Source of the DNA: Flemingiibacterium sp964603455
Lineage (GTDB): Bacteria; Bacillota; Clostridia; Oscillospirales; CAG-272
Assembly (NCBI GenBank): GCA_964603455.1
Contig: CAZRVL010000035.1
Location: 1-20,412 of the forward strand
Length of the DNA: 20,412 nucleotides
Reading direction: 5' to 3'
Shown here piece after piece: positions 1 through 5,944 of the stretch. Each line of letters starts with the position of its first letter. Positions within the stretch are counted from its first letter, which is position 1. Under the pieces are notes generated by a model. That model made no database searches. It worked only from the letters and a program-made list of their open reading frames with translations, and was not told where the DNA came from. The position numbers were made by a program, and so were the translations under genes.

Positions 1-579
1 CGTATAGCAGAGCGGACCTAAGGTGTGAGTTATGTATGGATGTCCGCGCCTTCCGAAGTATACCTCTTTTCTCCACGGCTGAACGCTTCCGGGGAATCCA
101 TCGCGTATTTCAAAATCCATCAGGTAGTCGCTCTCGCCGTAATACATATCTCCGAAAAGTCCTGCCTTGACAAGCTCCTGAACTATCGTCAACGGAAGAT
201 AATAGCAGTAGTTTTCCTCCATCATGTACTTCTTACCCGAACGCTTTACGGCATCCGCTATCGCCTGACAGTCCTCAATGGTAGTTGCCGATATGACCTC
301 GGAGAGCGCGTGCTTTCCAGCATTCAGGGTCGCTATGACATGCTTTGCGTGATCGGTTATTGGAGTTGCGAGTATGACTGCTTCAACGTCCGTCTTCAAG
401 ACATCTGAAAGATCATAATATACCGCCGGGATATTGTTTTCGAGCGCGAATTTGTCAGCGAGAGCTTTGTCATTGTCTGCGACCGCAACGATCTCAAGGC
501 TCTCTACGTATTTTAGTGCGAATTTCGCGAGAGATGCGCCGCGGTGAAGTCCGACAACAGCGGTTTTTACACGTTTCAT
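1..579 (-). CDS. Gfo/Idh/MocA-family NAD(P)-dependent oxidoreductase (partial, C-terminus beyond left edge)
   Basis: The visible 193 residues are the N-terminal part of a sugar-type oxidoreductase of the Gfo/Idh/MocA family. They hold a Rossmann fold opening VKTAVVGLHRGAS, an acidic strand end (VAVADND, residues 31-37), then ATPITDH and GKHALSEV. In most family members the last motif reads GKHxLxEKP, with a catalytic lysine; here E94 is kept but the Lys-Pro positions are Val-Ile, so classical hydride-transfer chemistry may be altered. The ATG at 579-577 is preceded by GAGGTGA, which overlaps the stop codon of the upstream TIM-barrel gene. The two genes are therefore probably co-transcribed and translationally linked. 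Family members oxidise or reduce sugars, inositols or glycosides using NAD(P). The substrate cannot be read from this fragment. Family call is firm; function is open. Confidence 0.9.
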   Translation of the reverse strand, partial: MKRVKTAVVGLHRGASLAKFALKYVESLEIVAVADNDKALADKFALENNIPAVYYDLSDVLKTDVEAVILATPITDHAKHVIATLNAGKHALSEVISATTIEDCQAIADAVKRSGKKYMMEENYCYYLPLTIVQELVKAGLFGDMYYGESDYLMDFEIRDGFPGSVQPWRKEVYFGRRGHPYITHTLGPLCYT

Positions 580-589
580 AATTGTCACC

Positions 590-1363
590 TCAAATATTGA
601 ATCTCGAAAGGAAGCTTACCGAAGCTTCGAGCTTTTCTGCGGCATCGACCGCCGAATCTGAAGGATATTCCATTGAGAACCATCCGTCATATCCGCCACT
701 TTTTACGATGTCGAGATATGCGGCGAAATCGATTATTCCCTCGCCGTAACGCATGAGTGAATTGCCCTTTACGGCATCGCGCAGGTGCGAATGCACCATT
801 CTTCCGACATAACGCTTTGCGAGCGCGAGCATATCCTCTCCGCAGTATGTGAGATGAGCTGTGTCGAATGTCAACTTTACACGTTCATCCTGCGCCGCCC
901 AGTAGCGATCTACGTCGGCAGTATTGGACGCGAGAGAATTTTTGTGCGGAGCTTCGATAGATGCGATGACTCCGTGCTTTTCTCCGAGGTCGGCGAGCTT
1001 TGAATTGAATTCGGCACGTATTTTTAAAAGCTCATCTGCCGAAAAGCCTTCCTTCATCGAGCCACAGGAATATGTTACCAGTTTTGCGCCGACTCTTTCG
1101 GCGAGATCATATACATATTCCATGCGCTCCAAAGTATAGTCACCGCCGATATTTAAGCAGTGAACTCCCATACCCGAAGCTTTTACCGTATTTACAGTCT
1201 CGTTTACCGAAGCCGCAGTTGCATTTTGTACATCGAAATGCGGTGCGAGATCTCCGGCAGAGCAAAGCTCAACTCGATCAAATCCGGCAGCCTTAAGCTT
1301 TTCGAGAGCATCGGCAAGCGAGAAGGTCGAATGTGTCATGGTGGAGGCAATGAGTTTTGACAT
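590..1363 (-). CDS. Sugar phosphate isomerase/epimerase-like TIM-barrel protein
   Basis: This 257-aa protein belongs to the xylose-isomerase-like TIM-barrel superfamily (AP endonuclease 2 / sugar phosphate isomerase-epimerase). The four expected metal ligands are visible in order: E137 (ASIEAPH), D167 (LTFDTAH), H191 or H193 (VHSHLRD) and E232 (FSMEYPS). Such proteins isomerise or epimerise keto-sugars, dehydrate inososes or act on 3-keto-glycosides, usually with a divalent metal. The ATG at 1363 is chosen because the family starts near MSKLIASTMTHS; an in-frame GTG at 1441 would add 26 residues with no family resemblance. The nearest ribosome site, AGAAAGGA at 1401-1394, lies 30 nt upstream, but a hairpin fills the gap (see 1373-1393). 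It is first in an operon with the oxidoreductase at 1-579 and diverges from an AraC regulator. Substrate unknown. Confidence 0.88.
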   Translation of the reverse strand: MSKLIASTMTHSTFSLADALEKLKAAGFDRVELCSAGDLAPHFDVQNATAASVNETVNTVKASGMGVHCLNIGGDYTLERMEYVYDLAERVGAKLVTYSCGSMKEGFSADELLKIRAEFNSKLADLGEKHGVIASIEAPHKNSLASNTADVDRYWAAQDERVKLTFDTAHLTYCGEDMLALAKRYVGRMVHSHLRDAVKGNSLMRYGEGIIDFAAYLDIVKSGGYDGWFSMEYPSDSAVDAAEKLEASVSFLSRFNI

Positions 1364-1372
1364 GATTATTGT

Positions 1373-1393
1373 TACTTTTGCAAGGCAAAAGTA
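1373..1393 (-). promoter_or_regulatory. 9-bp hairpin between Shine-Dalgarno and start codon of the TIM-barrel gene
   Basis: A perfect inverted repeat, TACTTTTGC, loop of 3, GCAAAAGTA, lies directly 3' of the ribosome site AGAAAGGA (1401-1394 on the minus strand). It ends exactly 9 nt before the ATG at 1363. Linear SD-to-ATG spacing is 30 nt, too long for normal initiation. With the hairpin folded it becomes 9 nt, which is optimal. The repeat and distances are seen directly. The role as a folded spacer is inferred; phage T4 gene 38 is a known precedent. It could instead be a DNA operator. Confidence 0.55.
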
Positions 1394-1462
1394 TCCTTTC
1401 TGCTCATATAGAGCGTTATTTTCGCAGAAATGCTTGTGCACATTTCCATCTGCTACAATACC

Positions 1463-1491
1463 ATTATAACAGAATACACAAAAAAATTCAA
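1463..1491 (-). promoter_or_regulatory. Promoter of the TIM-barrel/oxidoreductase operon
   Basis: On the minus strand a TTGAAT -35 box (1491-1486) is followed by a 17-nt spacer and TATAAT (1468-1463). The predicted transcript starts near 1456, giving a leader of about 90 nt that contains the 1373-1393 hairpin. The promoter is back to back with that of the AraC gene; the 53 bp between the two -35 boxes are the obvious place for shared operators. Confidence 0.72.
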
Positions 1492-1544
1492 GCCGCTATC
1501 CTATCAGAAAAATGCGAAATCCTCTCATCTTTATCGGTTTTGGC

Positions 1545-1573
1545 TTGACATTTCAAAATATATGAGTTATAAT
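1545..1573 (+). promoter_or_regulatory. Promoter of the AraC-family regulator
   Basis: TTGACA (1545-1550), a 17-nt spacer and TATAAT (1568-1573) match the vegetative consensus at all twelve positions. The ribosome site AGGAGG (1593-1598) precedes the ATG at 1608. The regulator therefore looks well expressed unless repressed. Confidence 0.85.
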
Positions 1574-1607
1574 TGTATTAACAAAAAGTTTTAGGAGGCG
1601 TAGGTTA

Positions 1608-2420
1608 ATGCAAGTGCGTCATCTCAAAGAAAAAAATTTACATTACATGAAGGACACAGGACTGTATTTTCAGCTCACGCATTCGAGACCGCTGAGCACC
1701 GACTATCATGATCATGATTTTTATGAGATAGTGGTGATACTTGATGGCGCGTGCTTTCATAAGGTCGATGACAATGTGATGCACATGAAGCGCGGACAGG
1801 GGTGTTTTCTGAGACCTCAGCAGTATCATATCCTTTATGATCAAGAGCCCGGTACGAATGTGGCTTCATTTTCCATAAGCTGTGAGATAATGGAAAAGTT
1901 TTTTGAAGCTTACGGTGTGGACGAGCTTGATCAAAATATGTGGCTCGATCTTGACGAGCTTGAGCATTTCAGCGAAATGTGTGAACGCGCCGATACGCTG
2001 AACAGCATTCGTATGCTGAGGAGCATAATAGGGATGCTAGTCGCAGATTTTATTCAGGGAAGCGAGATATACCGCGAAAGGATCCCCGAAAGCTTTTCCG
2101 AAGTGCTGAAGGAAATGCAAAAGCCCGAAATGATAGCCGGTGGAATGCAGTCTTTTTTAAAGCTGTCGAGCTTCAGTTATCCGCATCTCTGTCGTCTGAC
2201 CAAACGCTATCTGAATGTGACTCCGGGAGAATATATCACAGCCTTGCGCCTGAAATATGCGTATGAGCTGATAGCATATGGAAACGAAAGCTATGAGACG
2301 ATATGTGAGATATGCGGCTTTTCGAGCTTCAGCCATTTTTGCAAGCTTATACGAAATAAATACGGAAAAACTCCGGCTAAGATACGTCAACAGGCGAGAA
2401 CACAGGTGAATACTATATAG
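1608..2420 (+). CDS. AraC-family transcriptional regulator with N-terminal cupin domain
   Basis: This 270-aa protein has the two-part layout of AraC/XylS regulators. Residues 20-95 form a cupin-type sensor domain, with the histidine-rich strand TDYHDHDFYEIV (31-42) and the typical GxGxFLRP-like turn (63-70). Residues about 180-262 hold the double helix-turn-helix: the first in the SFLKLSSFSYPHLCRLTKRY stretch, the second in YETICEICGFSSFSHFCKLI, followed by KYGKTPAKIRQ, the usual family ending. Such proteins mostly activate catabolic genes upon binding a small effector in the cupin. Divergent placement from the TIM-barrel/oxidoreductase operon makes that operon the first target to consider. 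The glycyl-radical operon, whose promoter lacks a -35 box, is a second candidate. Effector unknown. Start fixed by AGGAGG 9 nt upstream. Confidence 0.93.
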   Translation: MQVRHLKEKNLHYMKDTGLYFQLTHSRPLSTDYHDHDFYEIVVILDGACFHKVDDNVMHMKRGQGCFLRPQQYHILYDQEPGTNVASFSISCEIMEKFFEAYGVDELDQNMWLDLDELEHFSEMCERADTLNSIRMLRSIIGMLVADFIQGSEIYRERIPESFSEVLKEMQKPEMIAGGMQSFLKLSSFSYPHLCRLTKRYLNVTPGEYITALRLKYAYELIAYGNESYETICEICGFSSFSHFCKLIRNKYGKTPAKIRQQARTQVNTI

Positions 2421-2456
2421 TGCGAATATTTTGTTTGTAAAATCATCGTGATGCTA

Positions 2457-2485
2457 TTGACAATCTGTCGGCATTGTGGTATACT
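2457..2485 (+). promoter_or_regulatory. Promoter of the EamA transporter gene
   Basis: TTGACA (2457-2462), a 17-nt spacer and TATACT (2480-2485) lie between the AraC stop codon and the transporter. The transporter can therefore be expressed independently of the regulator gene. Confidence 0.75.
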
Positions 2486-2522
2486 ATTTATAGTCTTTAA
2501 AACACTAAGGAAGTGGATTTTT

Positions 2523-2936
2523 ATGTGGTTCGTTTTCGCACTGCTGTCCGCGGTTTTCGCGGCGTTGACATCAATACTTGCAAAGGTCGGTATAGACGGT
2601 GTTAATTCAAATCTCGCAACTGCAATAAGAACGATGGTAGTAGTCGTTATGGCGTGGGGAATGGTGTTTTTGACTAATACCCAGAGCGGTATCGCCGAAA
2701 TAAGCAAGAAGAGTTGGCTGTTTCTTATATTGTCGGGACTTGCGACAGGTGCTTCTTGGTTGTGCTACTACAGAGCATTGCAGATAGGCGAAGCCTCTAA
2801 GGTAGTTCCGATAGACAAGCTGAGTGTCGTCATAACTCTTGTGTTGGCATTCGTATTCTTTCACGAGAGCTTTACGGCGAAATCGCTGATAGGATGTATA
2901 CTTATAGGCGCGGGAACGTTGATAATGGTCATTTGA
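2523..2936 (+). CDS. Half-size EamA/DMT-family membrane transporter
   Basis: This 137-aa, very hydrophobic protein matches one EamA repeat of the drug/metabolite transporter superfamily. It has about five membrane segments (residues 1-22, 33-52, 65-85, 100-113 and 121-137) and the family-like ending FFHESFTAKSLIGCILIGAGTL. Full DMT carriers have two EamA repeats (about 300 aa, ten helices), so this one must work as a dimer or a similar oligomer, as small multidrug-resistance relatives do. The ATG at 2523 is preceded by AAGGAAG; an upstream in-frame ATG at 2448 would add a non-hydrophobic stretch overlapping the promoter and is rejected. It has its own promoter and ends in a terminator shared with the convergent glycyl-radical operon. 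It may carry a metabolite of the neighbouring pathway; the sequence does not show which. Confidence 0.85.
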   Translation: MWFVFALLSAVFAALTSILAKVGIDGVNSNLATAIRTMVVVVMAWGMVFLTNTQSGIAEISKKSWLFLILSGLATGASWLCYYRALQIGEASKVVPIDKLSVVITLVLAFVFFHESFTAKSLIGCILIGAGTLIMVI

Positions 2937-2940
2937 ATAA

Positions 2941-2972
2941 AAAAACGCGGCAAAATATTTTGCCGCGTTTTT
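2941..2972. terminator. Bidirectional intrinsic terminator (32-bp perfect palindrome)
   Basis: A 32-bp perfect palindrome runs from AAAAACGCGGCAAAAT to its exact complement. It forms a GC-rich stem with A and T tracts on both sides. It sits 4 bp after the EamA stop and 7 bp before the end of the convergent glycyl radical enzyme gene, so it can stop transcription from both directions. Confidence 0.9.
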
Positions 2973-2979
2973 CTAAATT

Positions 2980-5193
2980 TTATCCCTTCAAAAATCTGTC
3001 TACAACGAGCTGACGAAATTCTGGAGTCAGAGAAGCGAAATATGCCGTGAAGCCTGTAACGCGGACAACAAGGTCAGGATAAAGATCCGGATTTTTGTGC
3101 GCCGCCATAAGCTTTTCTTCATCAAGCACATTTATGTTTATAAGAGTTCCGCCTGCCGCGAAATGACCGCGTATCAGGTCGCACACCGCCTCTATTCCGT
3201 CTTCTTCGATGCCTATCTTCGGGTCGAATTCGAGCTGGAGCGGAGCGGTGTTTCCGTATCCTGGCTGTACGGAGGCAATTCCGACCGATTGAGCGGTGAC
3301 TGCTCCGTCCTTTCTGAAGCCGGGCTCTGGGTTTGCACCGTGTGTCAAGGGCTCACCTGCTCTTCTACCGTTCGGTGTAGCTCCGACCGCCTTGCCGTAT
3401 TCTATCGATCTTGCCCACGAGAACCATCCCGGAACGAAGCGTCTGCCCTTTGGCATTTCTTGCGCACGGACTATTCTGACAAAGCTGTCGGTCAGCTTTT
3501 TTGCCCAATCATCTGCGATGGTTCCGCCCTGACAATACTTTGGGCAGGAGCTCATGATCGCTCTTATGCGTTCGTTTTCGAAATTATTGTCGAGAGCCTC
3601 GAAAAGTTCGGGATAGCTGATTAGCTTGTCTCGCTCGATACGCTCCTCGATAGCTGCGAAAGAATCGGCGACTATCGCAAGTCCCGCACCGTCACAGCCT
3701 ATTGTATAGAGCTCGGCTGCTCTCGAAGCATCTTCTCCGCGCTCGATCGAATTTTTGAACATAAGATTCATTATAAGCTCGGGAGTGACCTCGGCGATAT
3801 GATCGAGGTGCAGATTTACACCTGCCGCAGTGATCTCTACAGCCTTTTTTAGATGCTTTTCATATAGAGCGAACAGCTTTTCAAGGCTGGGTTCGGGATC
3901 TGATTTTAGCTCGTCTATTGCGACTGCCATGACCTTTGCGATGTTTATTTTTACAGTGTCGTTCATCGGAAATTCGCATCCTGGAACACACATCCAGTTG
4001 CATCCGACCGCGATCCTTTCGCGTGCTGTCGCTTTGTCCACACCGTTTTTCATGTAGCCTTCGCAAAGCGTCTTGTCACAGCAGAAACGCGGATAGCCGT
4101 TCTTGTGCTTGAAGAGAAGCTCCACTGCGCGTGTCAAAAATTTCGGATCGCAGTTGTCATGGACTCTGACGGTCAGATTGCAGGAAATGTCTATAGCGTC
4201 TGCGGCATCGAGTATCAGCCATGACAGACGATTCGTGATGTCCTTGTCATTCACGTCAACTCCTGAGATCTGGTAATAGTGCGGGTCTATGAGAAGCAGA
4301 TTTGCAATGAGGAATACCGCAGTTTCGTCGTCGAGAATACCGGATCTTATATCGTTTTCATAATATGGAAGAAGTATCGTGTCGAGCTGGAAGCCTGCGC
4401 CGTCACGTGTGTATATTCGTGCAAAGCAGTTGAAGAATGCGACCCATTGGCACGCCTCGCGGAAGGTCTTCGGCGGTGTGGTGCGTATATTTCTGCACGC
4501 TGAAAGCATATCCTCAAGGCTTTTTTTAATCTCAGGACGCTTTTCGGTCTCGATCAGCTCACAAATTTTTTCGATATGTCTGTCGATGAATCTGAGCATA
4601 GCTAATACGCATTTTTCCTCTGCATCGTAAAATTCTTCTTTGCCGGGATTAAGCTCACGGTATTTTCTTATCTTTTCTAGGAAACCGACAAAGCCTATCT
4701 CAAGTCCTATGCGGTAATCACACGCGAAATGCGCATCTCCGTCTATACCTGTCGAAATGTTGTAGAGCTTTTGGAGCGGCTTAAGCTCATCATAAGGAAA
4801 ATGCTTTTCATCCCAACGTTTCGACCATTGAGCCGTTGCACCGTTCGATACGAAATCGCGCAGCTTGGGATTTTTCTTCATCCATTCGGGCATATAGTGT
4901 ATGTCTCCGCGATAGTTTACGAGCATATCTCTCCATCTTCCGCAGAGCATCTCCATTGGATCGACATACGCAGGGTGCGCATCGAGCAGACGGCAGAAGT
5001 TTTCAGCCATAGCGGCACAACCGTAAAAGCTGCCGTTTTCGCTGTTGTAGTACGGAAGCACTTCATAACCCTCGGGCAACGGAACAGTTCCGAAATCATC
5101 GAGGTCGGTGCATCCGTTTTGAGCACGCTTTTCGAGTGTGTGCTTTATTTTTGTATCGTGCATCGATTTTAATCTGTCAGCGTATGAAAGCAT
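2980..5193 (-). CDS. Glycyl radical enzyme of the pyruvate formate-lyase superfamily, unknown substrate
   Basis: This 737-aa protein has both halves expected of a glycyl radical enzyme. The C-terminal glycyl loop reads RVTGFTAYF (R711, radical G714), after PNGRRAGEPLTHGANPEPG (607-625), a conserved surface motif. The finger loop with the presumed thiyl radical cysteine reads VGCNWMCVPGCEFPMND (C398 in GCNW). Known eliminases such as choline TMA-lyase and glycerol dehydratase carry GCVEP, whose Glu is the general base; here that position is Trp. PFL uses adjacent Cys-Cys, also absent. The enzyme is therefore outside the well-characterised classes. ATG 5193 is chosen for GGAGGAAC 9 nt upstream; an earlier in-frame start at 5304 would lie inside the activase. 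It overlaps the activase gene by 17 nt and is last in a three-gene operon with an oxidoreductase. It would be oxygen-sensitive and cytoplasmic. Confidence 0.93.
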   Translation of the reverse strand: MLSYADRLKSMHDTKIKHTLEKRAQNGCTDLDDFGTVPLPEGYEVLPYYNSENGSFYGCAAMAENFCRLLDAHPAYVDPMEMLCGRWRDMLVNYRGDIHYMPEWMKKNPKLRDFVSNGATAQWSKRWDEKHFPYDELKPLQKLYNISTGIDGDAHFACDYRIGLEIGFVGFLEKIRKYRELNPGKEEFYDAEEKCVLAMLRFIDRHIEKICELIETEKRPEIKKSLEDMLSACRNIRTTPPKTFREACQWVAFFNCFARIYTRDGAGFQLDTILLPYYENDIRSGILDDETAVFLIANLLLIDPHYYQISGVDVNDKDITNRLSWLILDAADAIDISCNLTVRVHDNCDPKFLTRAVELLFKHKNGYPRFCCDKTLCEGYMKNGVDKATARERIAVGCNWMCVPGCEFPMNDTVKINIAKVMAVAIDELKSDPEPSLEKLFALYEKHLKKAVEITAAGVNLHLDHIAEVTPELIMNLMFKNSIERGEDASRAAELYTIGCDGAGLAIVADSFAAIEERIERDKLISYPELFEALDNNFENERIRAIMSSCPKYCQGGTIADDWAKKLTDSFVRIVRAQEMPKGRRFVPGWFSWARSIEYGKAVGATPNGRRAGEPLTHGANPEPGFRKDGAVTAQSVGIASVQPGYGNTAPLQLEFDPKIGIEEDGIEAVCDLIRGHFAAGGTLININVLDEEKLMAAHKNPDLYPDLVVRVTGFTAYFASLTPEFRQLVVDRFLKG

Positions 5194-5944
5194 ATTTGTT
5201 AAGTTCCTCCATTTTTGTTTTTGATGGTATCTCAAAACGAGTCTGTTCACGTCCGAGAGCCTTGGCTTTTGAAAGTCCGAGCGGATGGTAGGGCAGAAGC
5301 TCATATTTGTATACCGTTTTAAGGCTTCTTAAAAATTCGGATATTTCGGGAATATCTGAGTCGTTTACATTCGGTATTACCGGAGTTCTCGCAAGCATCG
5401 GTATACCGAGAGAGGCGGCTGATTTGATGTTTTTTATTATCCTGTCAAGCTCTGCGCCGGTGTATTCGAGGTGCTTTTCTCTCGATATTGATTTAAGATC
5501 GAACATTATCAGATCGAAGCAGCGAAAAATATCTTCATCATAAAAATACATCGAGGTCTCGACAGCCGCAGAAATATTATTTTCGTGCGCCGATACAGCA
5601 AGGGCTTTTGTAAATTTCGCCTGCAATAAAGGTTCTCCGCCCGATATAGTGAGTCCGCCGCTTGAAGAATAGTATTTTTTGTCGCGAAGTATCTCGCTCA
5701 TTACCTCCTCGACAGTCATCTCAGTGCCACAGGTAACTCTTGCGCCCGAATAGCAGCCCTTGTCGCATTGTCCGCAGTGTATGCAGTTTTCGTGGTAAAA
5801 TAAGGTCTCGATCTTCGGTGAGATACATTCGGGATTGTGACACCATTTGCACCTCAGCGGACATCCCTTTAAAAACACAACGGTTCGTATACCCGGTCCG
5901 TCATGAGTTGACGCACGTTCTATGTCGGTAACTATCCCGGTCAA
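5177..5944 (-). CDS. Glycyl-radical enzyme activating protein (radical SAM)
   Basis: This 255-aa protein should generate the glycyl radical on the enzyme encoded next to it, by reductive cleavage of S-adenosylmethionine. The radical-SAM cluster motif is C28-PLR-C32-KW-C35, followed by HNPE as in all glycyl-radical activases. A ferredoxin-like set C54-IH-C57-GQ-C60-DKG-C64 would bind one auxiliary 4Fe-4S cluster. Many activases of non-PFL enzymes have two such sets (about 300 aa) and PflA has none (246 aa), so this is an intermediate form. The SAM-binding GGE motif appears as TISGGEPLLQ. The start is TTG at 5944, preceded by GGAGGA at 7 nt; the TTG overlaps the TGA of the upstream oxidoreductase as TTGA, a classical translational-coupling arrangement. 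It overlaps the downstream enzyme gene by 17 nt. Confidence 0.95.
   Translation of the reverse strand: MTGIVTDIERASTHDGPGIRTVVFLKGCPLRCKWCHNPECISPKIETLFYHENCIHCGQCDKGCYSGARVTCGTEMTVEEVMSEILRDKKYYSSSGGLTISGGEPLLQAKFTKALAVSAHENNISAAVETSMYFYDEDIFRCFDLIMFDLKSISREKHLEYTGAELDRIIKNIKSAASLGIPMLARTPVIPNVNDSDIPEISEFLRSLKTVYKYELLPYHPLGLSKAKALGREQTRFEIPSKTKMEELNKYAFIR

Noticed and set aside
25..408. 127-codon open frame on the plus strand
   Set aside because: It is a shadow of the Gfo/Idh/MocA oxidoreductase on the minus strand, which shows clear Rossmann motifs.
2941..2972. 32-bp palindrome as a recombination or phage attachment site
   Set aside because: Its place between two convergent stop codons and the A/T tracts on both sides make a bidirectional terminator the sufficient explanation.
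3097..3624. 175-codon open frame on the plus strand
   Set aside because: It is antisense to the conserved C-terminal part of the glycyl radical enzyme, with no ribosome site or family features.
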